From Candidatus Krumholzibacteriia bacterium (lineage in GTDB: Bacteria > Krumholzibacteriota > Krumholzibacteriia > JAJRXK01), in the NCBI GenBank assembly GCA_035268685.1, contig DATFKK010000129.1, positions 1 to 64,000 on the forward strand: a DNA stretch of 64,000 nucleotides, given 5' to 3'. The notes under the pieces were generated by a model, which was not told where the DNA came from, did no database searches, and saw nothing but the letters and a program-made list of their open reading frames with translations. How positions within the stretch are numbered: the first letter of the stretch is position 1; the number at the start of each line of letters is the position of its first letter. The translations under genes and the position numbers were made by a program. Shown piece after piece: positions 47,250-55,188 of this stretch.

Positions 47250-47585
47250 TCATGTCGGCCCATCGTGGATTCCACGATTGCACGCTCCCCCACCTCGAGT
47301 GCGGCCCCGACCGAAGAACCGTCGCACCAGGGGAATGTGAAGGAGCAGACCGTAGGGAACGTAGAGAGGGACGTGCATGCAGACCTCGCGTGTCGCCTCG
47401 ATGCCGGTGTGGACCCGGCCGGAAGCGGTGTGGACCACGGCGATCTCGCCCCCGTCGAGGGGACCACAGGGAGGAAGATCCGTCGACAATTCGATGCGAC
47501 CGAGCCAGTCGAGTCGCCGGGTACGCCGCGCCATCCGGTCGCAGTCCCCGCAGGAACCATTGTAGAACAGCTTGATGACGCTCAT
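47250..47585 (-). CDS. DCC-family (DUF393) thiol-disulfide-like protein
   Basis: The 111-aa protein begins VIKLFYNGSCGDCDRMARR, matching the DCC family pattern (YDGxCxxC, with Asn in place of the usual Asp). It continues with a thioredoxin-like layout and ends with a hydrophobic segment (PYGLLLHIPLVRRFFGRGR). The CxxC is intact. The ATG at 47585 has GGAG 8 nt upstream. It lies 61 bp before the hydrolase gene on the same strand. No physiological partner is known for the family. Confidence 0.78.
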   Translation of the reverse strand: MSVIKLFYNGSCGDCDRMARRTRRLDWLGRIELSTDLPPCGPLDGGEIAVVHTASGRVHTGIEATREVCMHVPLYVPYGLLLHIPLVRRFFGRGRTRGGGACNRGIHDGPT

Positions 47586-47683
47586 CCGGATCGCTCCGGT
47601 CTGCCGAATCCGTCGACCTGTGACGGGCACGGACCCCTTACCGCCGGATTCACAGAGTCGACACAGATCCGGCTACGAACGAC

Positions 47684-48607
47684 CTACGGTTCCGTCGCGG
47701 ACGAGTGACACGCGGCGTCCCCGTCACGTGCCACGATTGCATCCCGGTCGACGGCTTCGCTTCGCGCCGCCGACGACATGCGCGCCACGACCGCCCCCAT
47801 GTCCGTCGTGAGCTTCCGTGCCATCATGGCAAGCACGAAGGGATGCGCCAGGCCGTACTTCGGCGTGACCGTGAACCAGACGATGACCGTCGACCCCGAC
47901 CCGCACGGCTCGATCTCCCAACCACCGGACATCGTCTCGAACGGGAACGGGAACCCCGGCTCGTCGGCGAGGAATTCGAACTCCAGGAGCAGTTCGTCGG
48001 GGTCGAAGCGCCGGCACCGTTCTGCCCACGTCCTACCCCCGGTATCCGTGCACTCGCGAACCGCATCGACACCGGGCTCGGTGTCCTCGCGCAGGACGAC
48101 TCGGGCCAACTTCGGCGCATAGCGACCGATACCGCGCAGGTCGGCGACCCTCGGCCAGAGACGTTCCGGCGCCACCGGACTTTCGACCTCGAGGCACAGG
48201 ACGTGTGCCCTCGATCCGTTCGCGTCACGGTACAGCTCTCCGATGCCTTGCAGTTGGCGTAGGCCGAAGAAGAGCACGGCCGCGGCGATCGCCAGCAGCG
48301 CGAGAATCGCGTGCGCCTCCAACGTTCCGAGGGTCATCAAGATCAACACGACGGTCCCGATCACCCACGAGAAATCCGCCAGGCTGATGAGGGCGGCCCG
48401 GAACGTGTCGACCGCACGTCGCGTCCCGGTCCAAGCCACGAAACCGGCGAACACGAGCAGGGCGCCGCCGAGAATCCGATGGACGAACGGCGTCCCGACA
48501 CCGATCCATCCGGCGATCGGCTCGCCGAAGACGAGCAGCGCCGCCCCCGTCAGCGCCGAGAACACCGCATTGGCCACGAGAGCCGTCCTCAGGGTCTTCG
48601 TGCGCAC
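47684..48607 (-). CDS. Membrane protein with C-terminal SRPBCC domain
   Basis: The 307-aa protein starts at a GTG with GGAGG 7 nt upstream. Residues 1-125 form four hydrophobic helices (TALVANAVFSALTGAALLVF, ILGGALLVFAGFVAW, ADFSWVIGTVVLILMTLG, LLAIAAAVLFFGL). Residues ~140-290 form an SRPBCC/polyketide-cyclase-like ligand-binding fold (LEVESPVAPERLWPRVADLR; GGWEIEPCGSGSTVIVWFTV). The fusion of a small membrane domain to an SRPBCC lipid-binding fold is uncommon. It is divergent from the XRE regulator, with a shared 23-bp palindrome. Confidence 0.75.
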   Translation of the reverse strand: MRTKTLRTALVANAVFSALTGAALLVFGEPIAGWIGVGTPFVHRILGGALLVFAGFVAWTGTRRAVDTFRAALISLADFSWVIGTVVLILMTLGTLEAHAILALLAIAAAVLFFGLRQLQGIGELYRDANGSRAHVLCLEVESPVAPERLWPRVADLRGIGRYAPKLARVVLREDTEPGVDAVRECTDTGGRTWAERCRRFDPDELLLEFEFLADEPGFPFPFETMSGGWEIEPCGSGSTVIVWFTVTPKYGLAHPFVLAMMARKLTTDMGAVVARMSSAARSEAVDRDAIVARDGDAACHSSATEP

Positions 48608-48677
48608 GCTCCGACCTCCGCCGTCGTGGGACCTTCTCAACACCTCACGGTCAGGGTACTCGCGAAAAGTAACGAGA

Positions 48678-48700
48678 ACGATTACCTCATGGGTAATCGT
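48678..48700. promoter_or_regulatory. Candidate operator between SRPBCC and XRE genes
   Basis: ACGATTACC-TCATG-GGTAATCGT is a perfect inverted repeat with 9-bp arms and a 5-bp centre in the 114-bp divergent spacer, 21 bp before the XRE start. Autoregulation by the XRE protein is inferred from position. Confidence 0.6.
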
Positions 48701-48721
48701 CAGGATTCCAGGAGAGAGACA

Positions 48722-49510
48722 ATGTCCCGGTTCGGAGACCTCTTGAGACACTGGCGGGGCGTCCGCCGCTTCAGTCAGATGGAGCTCGCTCTGGCGGCTG
48801 GCGTGTCCACACGTCACCTGAGCTTCGTCGAGACCGGACGCTCCCGGCCGGGACGAGAGCTGGTCCTTCGTCTGGCCGAGGCCCTGGACCTGCCGCTGCG
48901 TCACGTCAACTCACTGCTGGTCGCCGCGGACTACGCTCCGCGCTACACGGCCTGGTCGCTCGACGACGACCCGACCGGTATGGTCCGCGCCGCACTCGAT
49001 CGCATGCTGGCGCGACACGAGCCCGACCCGGCCCTCGTCACGACACGCGACTACGACGTGATCATGACCAACGAGGGCGCACGTCGACTGCTGTCATGGC
49101 TGACCGACGGCGACGACCTGTTGACGCGCCACGACAACACCTACCGGATGCTCTTCGACGCCGATGGTCTCCGCCCGTACCTGGTGGACTTCGAGAGACT
49201 CCAGCCCGCGCTCCTGAAGCGACTGCACGAGGAGAGCATGCGCTACCAGAGCGACACCCTCCTCGGCTTGTACGAGGAGTGCGCCGCCCACGTCTCGTCG
49301 GGTACGCCGGCGGAGACAGACCCCGCGGACGACTCGATCCCAGTGATCACCCTGGGGCTGCGCAAGGGCCATGTCGAACTGTGGTTCCTCTCCACGGTGA
49401 CGACCTTCGGAACCGCGATCGACGTGACGACGGAGGAACTGCGGGTCGAGTGCCTCTTCCCGGCCGACGAGGCAACGCGAGAGTTCGTGGAGTCGGAGAT
49501 CGCCGGGTGA
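48722..49510 (+). CDS. XRE-family regulator with MmyB-like ligand domain
   Basis: The 262-aa protein has an N-terminal helix-turn-helix (FGDLLRHWRGVRRFSQMELA; STRHLSFVETGRSRPGREL) and a C-terminal MmyB-like ligand-binding domain (~95-255: LDRMLARHEPDPALVTTRDY, NEGARRLLSWLTDG, ECLFPADEATREF). MmyB-type XRE regulators bind small hydrophobic molecules. The ATG at 48722 is chosen because AGGAGAG precedes it directly. It is divergent to the SRPBCC membrane protein, its probable target. Confidence 0.9.
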   Translation: MSRFGDLLRHWRGVRRFSQMELALAAGVSTRHLSFVETGRSRPGRELVLRLAEALDLPLRHVNSLLVAADYAPRYTAWSLDDDPTGMVRAALDRMLARHEPDPALVTTRDYDVIMTNEGARRLLSWLTDGDDLLTRHDNTYRMLFDADGLRPYLVDFERLQPALLKRLHEESMRYQSDTLLGLYEECAAHVSSGTPAETDPADDSIPVITLGLRKGHVELWFLSTVTTFGTAIDVTTEELRVECLFPADEATREFVESEIAG

Positions 49511-49535
49511 CGCCGAGCCAGGCACCAACCGAAAC

Positions 49536-50105
49536 TCACACCAGATACACCGTCGCGCTGCACGCACCGTGCGCACCGATCACGAGCGCCTGCTCGATGT
49601 CCGCGGTCTTCGACGGCCCGGCAATGAACACGCCCATGCGAGCCTGCGGCAATTCGATCGCCTGCATCGCCGCGTGCATGTCGGCCACGATCCGATCGGC
49701 GGGCAGCACCAGTCCGAGGTGTTCGGTGATGAAGGGTGTGATCCGGTGTCCGAGGCTCTCGTCGCGGACCCAGACGGCGCCGTTCTCCGCGACTCCCCAG
49801 TCGGCCGAGAACACCGCGTAGTCGACGTCACCGAGATCGCGCGGGTCGTCGTCGATCTCTCGATTGCCCCGCAGGCCGTCGACCCTGCACACGACCTGCT
49901 CGCCACGTGCGATGCGCTCGTCGAGATCGTCCTGGATCTCGGAGAGCTGCCCGACGCGGACCAACCGTCCGGCGACTGACTCGAGACCGGCCTCGAACGC
50001 CGCCACGAGATCGGCGGGAACCGCGGAGGGAACGACCTCCGGCTTCGGCACGTCGGGAACGTCGACCTGGCGGAGTGCGCCGAGGATCTCTTCGCGCGCG
50101 TTCAT
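49536..50105 (-). CDS. lutC: Lactate utilization protein LutC (LUD domain)
   Basis: The 189-aa protein is the third subunit of the L-lactate oxidase complex LutABC. It shows the LUD fold (MNAREEILGALRQVDVP; YAVFSADWGVAENGAVWV; GLVLPADRIVADMHAAM; VFIAGPSKTADIEQALVIG). The length matches LutC. The ATG at 50105 overlaps the lutB stop by 4 bp (ATGA), so lutB and lutC are translationally coupled. The gene is convergent with the XRE regulator (25 bp apart). Confidence 0.94.
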   Translation of the reverse strand: MNAREEILGALRQVDVPDVPKPEVVPSAVPADLVAAFEAGLESVAGRLVRVGQLSEIQDDLDERIARGEQVVCRVDGLRGNREIDDDPRDLGDVDYAVFSADWGVAENGAVWVRDESLGHRITPFITEHLGLVLPADRIVADMHAAMQAIELPQARMGVFIAGPSKTADIEQALVIGAHGACSATVYLV

Positions 50106-51481
50106 CGGCCACCTCGATTCCTGCGGTACCAGCTCTCGAAGGACTCCGGAGGTGCTTCGGGAAGCTCGCGCGTGTCCGTCCAGAACCCGGCGAAGGGCCG
50201 AAGCATCGCCCCCGGCAGACGGCGCACGGCGAAGCGAGCGAGCCCCATCGAACGGTTCATCGCGGTCTCGCTCCCGAGTACCTTGCCGATGCGCGGCATC
50301 AGCCGGGTCTTCCCGTAGGGCAGGTCGCCGGAGCGCGCGAGATCGCGGCGCCAGGCACTGATCATCTCGTGCAGAGGGACCTGCACGGGGCACACGGCGG
50401 TGCAACTCCCACACAAGGTGCACGCGAACGGAAGCGTGTGCGTGGCGTCGCCGCCGGTCTCGGTCGCGATGCCGATCGGGCCCGGGATCAACGAATTGTA
50501 GCTGTAGCCACCGGAGCGTCGATAGACGGGGCACGTGTTCAGGCATCCACCGCAGCTGATGCACTTCATCGACTCGAACTTCTCGGCATCACCCAGACGA
50601 GCCGAGCGTCCGTTGTCCACCAGTACCAGATGCATCTCGCCGTCCGGCCGGGGTCCCGCGTAGAAGCTGGAGTACACGGTCACCGGCTGGCCGGTGGCAC
50701 TGCGGGCGAGCAGGCGCAGGATCACGCCCGCGCTGTCGAGATCGGGAACCACCTTGTGCAGACCCATGCTGTGGATCTGCACGCGGGGCACGTTCGCGCC
50801 CATGTCGGCGTTGCCCTCGTTCGTGCACACGACCACCGCGCCCTCCGACGCGATCCCCATGTTCACGCCCGTGAGACCGGCTTCGGCGCCGAGGAACTTC
50901 TGGCGCAGGTGCCGCCGGGCCGCCTTGGTGAGATAGGTTGGATCGCTGTTGCCGGGCTCGGTACCGAGCTTCTCCTCGAACAGCTCGCCGACCTGCTCCT
51001 TCTTCAGGTGGATGGCCGGGACCACGCTGTGCGACGGCGGCTCGTGGCGGAACTGGATGATGCGTTCGCCGAGGTCGGTGTCGACGACCTCGATCCCCCG
51101 CTCCTCGAGATAGGGGTTGAGGTGGCACTCCTCGGTGAGCATCGACTTCGATTTGACCAGTCGCTCCAGACCGTTCCGTTCGAGGATGCCGTGCACGATC
51201 GCGTTGTGCTCCTCGGCCGTCCGCGCCCAGTGCACGACGATCCCGTTGCGCGTGCAGTTGCGCTCGAACTCCTCGAGGTAATCGGCGAGGTGCGCCAGCG
51301 TGTGACGCTTGATCGCGCTCGCGGTCTCGCGCAGCGATTCCCAGCCCTCGACCTTCGCGCTCGCTGCGTCGCGCTTGGCGCGCAGCGCCCAGAGGGCGCC
51401 GTTGTGCCAGTCGACGTGGGCTTCGTCCCGGCAGAACTCCTCGGCCGCGGCGGCGTGGGTGCGGATGGCTTCGGTCGGCAC
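50102..51481 (-). CDS. lutB: Lactate utilization iron-sulfur protein LutB
   Basis: The 459-aa protein starts at a GTG (51481) with GGGAG 7 nt upstream. The N-terminal two-thirds carry a LUD domain (SKSMLTEECHLNPYLEERG; GASEGAVVVCTNEGN-type loop). The C-terminus has two ferredoxin-type clusters, CISCGGCLNTCPV and CTLCGSCTAVCPV, for 4Fe-4S binding. It passes electrons from lactate oxidation in the LutABC complex at the inner face of the membrane. It lies 19 bp after lutA and overlaps lutC. Confidence 0.95.
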   Translation of the reverse strand: MPTEAIRTHAAAAEEFCRDEAHVDWHNGALWALRAKRDAASAKVEGWESLRETASAIKRHTLAHLADYLEEFERNCTRNGIVVHWARTAEEHNAIVHGILERNGLERLVKSKSMLTEECHLNPYLEERGIEVVDTDLGERIIQFRHEPPSHSVVPAIHLKKEQVGELFEEKLGTEPGNSDPTYLTKAARRHLRQKFLGAEAGLTGVNMGIASEGAVVVCTNEGNADMGANVPRVQIHSMGLHKVVPDLDSAGVILRLLARSATGQPVTVYSSFYAGPRPDGEMHLVLVDNGRSARLGDAEKFESMKCISCGGCLNTCPVYRRSGGYSYNSLIPGPIGIATETGGDATHTLPFACTLCGSCTAVCPVQVPLHEMISAWRRDLARSGDLPYGKTRLMPRIGKVLGSETAMNRSMGLARFAVRRLPGAMLRPFAGFWTDTRELPEAPPESFESWYRRNRGGR

Positions 51482-51500
51482 GTGCGGTCTCCCTTCCCGG

Positions 51501-52244
51501 TCAGAGGGCTTCGGCGAGGATCTGGGCCACGTGTCGGGTGCGCACGGGCAGTTCTTCACGCCGGATCACACCGTCGAGGTGCAGCAGACACGACGGGTCG
51601 AAGCCGACGACCGTGTCGGCGCCGGTGGCCACGTGGGCGCGGGCGCGGTCGCGGCCCATCTTGCCCGAGACCGCGGCCTCGTCCTTGACGTAGCTGCCGC
51701 CGAAGCCGCAGCACTCGTCGATCGGTTCGGGGTAGAGGATCTCGAGGCCGTCGACGCGGCCGAGCAGGTTCGCGAGTTTGTCGTCGCGTGTGCCGCGGAT
51801 CTCGCTCGGCGTCGCCAGGCCCAGCATCCGCACCCCATGACACGAGAGTTGGAGACTGACCCTGCGCTCGACCCGGCGCGGGAAGCCGTCCACCGGGGCC
51901 ACGTCGTGCAGGAACTCCGTGAACTCGTGGATCCGCCCGGTCAGTTCGCGCGTGCGCGATCCGGGTTCGAAGTGCTCGAAGTTCTCCTTCGCCGCGACCG
52001 TGCAACTCGCCGACGGACAGACGATCGCGTCGCAGTCCGTCTCCTGCAGCAGGTGGAGCATGTGCCACGCGGCGTCCTCGGCCTCGTCGTAGCAGCCGGA
52101 GTTCGTCATCGGCTGCCCGCAGCAGGTCTGCCCGAGCGGCACCACCACCTCGTGTCCCAGTTTCTCGAGCACCTCGAGGGTGGCGATGCCCACGGCCGGG
52201 CTCCAGTGGTTGACCAGGCAGGGGACGAACAGGGTAACGCGCAT
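51501..52244 (-). CDS. lutA: Lactate utilization protein LutA (CCG domains)
   Basis: The 247-aa protein carries two CCG (heterodisulfide-reductase-like) cysteine-rich domains. The first has FVPCLVNHWSP and QTCCGQPMTNSG; the second has SCHGVRMLG and IDECCGFGGSY. These ligate a non-cubane 4Fe-4S cluster, as in the GlpC/HdrB family. Start ATG at 52244. It is the first gene of lutA-lutB-lutC. A lactate permease or LutR-type regulator was not recognised beside it; the XRE regulator at 48722 has no demonstrated link. Confidence 0.94.
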   Translation of the reverse strand: MRVTLFVPCLVNHWSPAVGIATLEVLEKLGHEVVVPLGQTCCGQPMTNSGCYDEAEDAAWHMLHLLQETDCDAIVCPSASCTVAAKENFEHFEPGSRTRELTGRIHEFTEFLHDVAPVDGFPRRVERRVSLQLSCHGVRMLGLATPSEIRGTRDDKLANLLGRVDGLEILYPEPIDECCGFGGSYVKDEAAVSGKMGRDRARAHVATGADTVVGFDPSCLLHLDGVIRREELPVRTRHVAQILAEAL

Positions 52245-52471
52245 GGAAACCTCGCATCGATCGGCGCCGGCCCCAGCGTAGTCCGAAATGGATCCGAGAT
52301 GTGGAGACCCGGGGTGTGGAGTTGTGAGACCGAGGCTCCGACGGGGAGCGTCGATCCGCGCCCTCTTCCCTTGACGCCGCAACGCGCCCCCGGAACCGTG
52401 CGTAGACACCAGGATGCGACTACGGTGACACTTCGTTCGCCCCGATCCCTCCGGAGACCCGCAGAGACGCC

Positions 52472-54100
52472 ATGTCCCAGACCATGCTGTCGACGGCCTC
52501 GCGCTGGACGATCCCGCTCTTCACCGTCGTGTTGCTCGCCGGCGCCCACGCCGGACCCTCGAGGGGCCAGGACCCCGACGGCGTGCCGGACGTGCCCCCA
52601 CTCGCGCGGGCGGTCCTCGATTCCGCCGTGAGTGCCGAGCTGGCCAATCTGCCCGGCGCTCCCCTGACCCTGGACGAAGCCCGGGCGCTGGCCCGGACCG
52701 GGGCGACCCGGGTGCGCCTGGCCCGGGCCGCGGTCGACGCCGCCCGTGGCTCCGTGCGGCGCGAGCGCGGGGCCTACGACCCCGAGCTGTACGGCGAGGG
52801 CTCGCACCGCGACCGCGAGGAACCCGCCGCGTCGTTCTTCTCGGGTGCCGACGTGGTGCAGACCACCGAGACGCGTGGCGAGGCCGGTCTGCGCTGGCGT
52901 GCACCCCTGGGCAGCCGATTCTCGGCATCGCTGGGCGCGGTGCGGCTGGAGACCAACAACGCCTTCTCCCTGCTGCAGCCCCAGTACGACACCTTCGGCG
53001 AGCTCCGCCTGACCCAGCCGCTGCTCGACGGCTTCGGTGCCGGCGAGCGCGGTGACCTGACCGCCGCCGAACGCCGTCTGGAAGCGGCCGAGGCGCGGCT
53101 CGCCGATGCACGGCTGGGCACGGAGTCCGCGGTGGAAGTGGCGTACTGGGCCCTCTACGCGGCCGGACGCGACTTCTCGGTGCAGCGCCTGATCACCCAA
53201 CGCGCCGAGGCACTCCTCGAGCAGGCCCGGACGCGCCAGCGGGCGGGCCTGGTGGGTCCGGCCGATGCGGCCAGCGCACGGGTCTTCCTCGCCGAGCAAC
53301 GCCAGGCCCTGCTCGACCGTGAGGAGGACCTGGGCCGGGCCAGCGACGCCCTCGCCGACCTCATCGGCCAGCGTCCCGTCCCCGAGGACCTGTACCGCCC
53401 GGTCGACGAACCGCCGGCCGACTTCCCGGCCCCACCGGCCACCGAGTTGATCGCGGCGGCCACGGCCGAGAACCTGCAGCTGAAGGCCCTCGCCGACGAG
53501 GTGGCCGCCGTCGAGGCCCGCGCCGACCGCGCCTCGCGGAACGCACTGCCCAGCCTCGACGTCTTCGGTGTCCTGGGGGGCACCGGTCTTTCGGGCACGC
53601 CCCAGGACGTCCAGTTCGGCGACGAGACCTTCACCACCGAGTTCTCCGGCAACGTGGGCGACGGTCTCTCCCAGGTGTTGGGCTACGACTACCCCACCTG
53701 GGAGGTGGGCTTCACCTTCGCCGCGCCCATCGGCGGCCGTGCCGACGGGGGCGAGGCCGATCGGCTGGTCGCCGAGGTGGTCCGCGCCGAGCAGCAGCTC
53801 GAGGCAGCGCGACGCCAACTGGAGTCGGACGTTCGTGACACTCGTCGGGCCCTGGCCAACGGGCGCGAGCGGCTGGCCGCGGCCCGCTTCGGCGTGGAAG
53901 CGGCCTCGGAGCAGGTACGCATCGGCGTGCTCCAGTACGAGAGCGGACAGACCTCGGCCTTCGAGCTGGTGCGGCTGTCCGGCGACCTGGCCGCGGCCCA
54001 GCAACGCTATTCCCGTGCCCTGGTGCGCACCGCCCGCGCCGCAGCGGTGCTGCGGCAGCTGACCGGTGGCGCCTATCCCGAAGAGGAGACCGGCCCTTGA
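52472..54100 (+). CDS. TolC-family outer-membrane efflux protein (second system)
   Basis: The 542-aa protein has a signal region (TIPLFTVVLLAGAHAGPSRG) and two OMF repeats: LTLDEARALARTGATRVRLA, then FGELRLTQPLLDGFGAGERG, and in the second half LDVFGVLGGTGLSG and RQLESDVRDTRRALANGRERL. It is about 80 residues longer than the channel at 35373, mainly in the N-terminal part and the loop near residue 375. Its stop overlaps the TTG start of the adaptor gene by 4 bp. GAG and GAC dominate, as in most of the window. Confidence 0.9.
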   Translation: MSQTMLSTASRWTIPLFTVVLLAGAHAGPSRGQDPDGVPDVPPLARAVLDSAVSAELANLPGAPLTLDEARALARTGATRVRLARAAVDAARGSVRRERGAYDPELYGEGSHRDREEPAASFFSGADVVQTTETRGEAGLRWRAPLGSRFSASLGAVRLETNNAFSLLQPQYDTFGELRLTQPLLDGFGAGERGDLTAAERRLEAAEARLADARLGTESAVEVAYWALYAAGRDFSVQRLITQRAEALLEQARTRQRAGLVGPADAASARVFLAEQRQALLDREEDLGRASDALADLIGQRPVPEDLYRPVDEPPADFPAPPATELIAAATAENLQLKALADEVAAVEARADRASRNALPSLDVFGVLGGTGLSGTPQDVQFGDETFTTEFSGNVGDGLSQVLGYDYPTWEVGFTFAAPIGGRADGGEADRLVAEVVRAEQQLEAARRQLESDVRDTRRALANGRERLAAARFGVEAASEQVRIGVLQYESGQTSAFELVRLSGDLAAAQQRYSRALVRTARAAAVLRQLTGGAYPEEETGP

Positions 54101-55188
54101 GACGAGCGAGCCTGTTCGCAGCGAACATCCTGCTGATCACCACCCTCGTCGCGTGCGATGGCGGCGACGAGCAGGCCGGTGGCCCTTCCGGCGGCGGGGG
54201 CCCGGGGGGTGGCGGCGAGGCCCCGCCCATGCCCGTGGAGACGGCCACGGTGGAGGCGGCCGGCATGGCCGACGAGTTCACCGTGGTGGGCAACCTCGAC
54301 GCGGAATTCGAGATCGCCGTGGTGACCGAGATCGCCGCCCGCGTGGTCGCCCTGCCCTTCGCCGAGGGGGAGGCCGTCGAGCGCGGCGATCTGCTCGCGC
54401 GGCTGGACGACGCCCAGATCCGGGCCGAGGTCCAGCGCGCCGAGGCGCTGGTGCAGCAGCGACGCACCAACTACGAGCGCGTGCGCACGGTGGTGTCGGA
54501 ACAGGCCGGCGCCCCGCAGGACCTGGACGACGCGGCCGCGGCGCTCGCCGTCGCGGAGGCCGATCTGGCCCTGGTCCGCGCGCGGCTCGACAAGACGCGC
54601 ATCACCGCACCCTTCGACGGCGTCGTCGGCGCGCGCCAGGTCAGCCCCGGTGCGTACCTGCGCCCCGGCGACACCATCACGCAGCTCGCCCAGATCGACA
54701 GCCTGCGGGTCACCTTCAGCGCGCCCGAGCTGTACCTCGGCCGGCTCGGTCCGGGATCGCCCGTGCGGGTGCGCACCTCGCCCTTCCCCGATCTCGTGGT
54801 CACGGGATCCGTCGACGTGATCGCGCCCGTGCTCGAACGCACGTCGCGCAGCGCCGAGCTGGTGGCGCGCGTCGGCAACCCCGAGCAGAAGCTGCGTCCC
54901 GGCATGTCGGCCGAGGTCACGGTGATCCTCGAGCAGCGCCCGGGCGCGCTGACGATCCCGGCCGAATCGGTGTTCTTCCAGGGCCAGCAGGCCTTCGTCT
55001 ACACCATCGGTGACGACGACACCGTGTCCATGACGCCCATCGAACTGGGAACCCGCAGCGCGGCGCGCGTGGAGGTCGTGTCCGGCCTCGATGCCGGGCA
55101 GGCAGTGGTGCGCGCCGGCCACCAGAAACTGTTCCCCGGTGCGCGCGTGATGCCGGTCGGCGGCGGGGACGAGGAGGCCGGAGCGTGA
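54097..55188 (+). CDS. RND efflux periplasmic adaptor (second system)
   Basis: The 363-aa protein begins at a TTG (54097, TTGA overlap) and has a lipobox (LVAC). A Gly-rich stretch follows, then lipoyl-type halves (AARVVALPFAEGEAVERGD and ARLDKTRITAPFDGVVGARQ) with a short helical hairpin between them. The beta-barrel domain contains LRVTFSAPELYLGRL, and the end is VVRAGHQKLFPGARVMPVGG. It is shorter than the adaptor at 36755. It couples the RND pump to the TolC-like channel. The stop overlaps the RND start by 4 bp. Confidence 0.92.
   Translation: MRRASLFAANILLITTLVACDGGDEQAGGPSGGGGPGGGGEAPPMPVETATVEAAGMADEFTVVGNLDAEFEIAVVTEIAARVVALPFAEGEAVERGDLLARLDDAQIRAEVQRAEALVQQRRTNYERVRTVVSEQAGAPQDLDDAAAALAVAEADLALVRARLDKTRITAPFDGVVGARQVSPGAYLRPGDTITQLAQIDSLRVTFSAPELYLGRLGPGSPVRVRTSPFPDLVVTGSVDVIAPVLERTSRSAELVARVGNPEQKLRPGMSAEVTVILEQRPGALTIPAESVFFQGQQAFVYTIGDDDTVSMTPIELGTRSAARVEVVSGLDAGQAVVRAGHQKLFPGARVMPVGGGDEEAGA

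Noticed and set aside
47572-49510. Longer start of the XRE gene (48311 or 48689)
   Set aside because: The 48311 start reads antisense through the SRPBCC gene. The 48689 start sits in the palindrome and lacks a ribosome site, whereas AGGAGAG precedes 48722.
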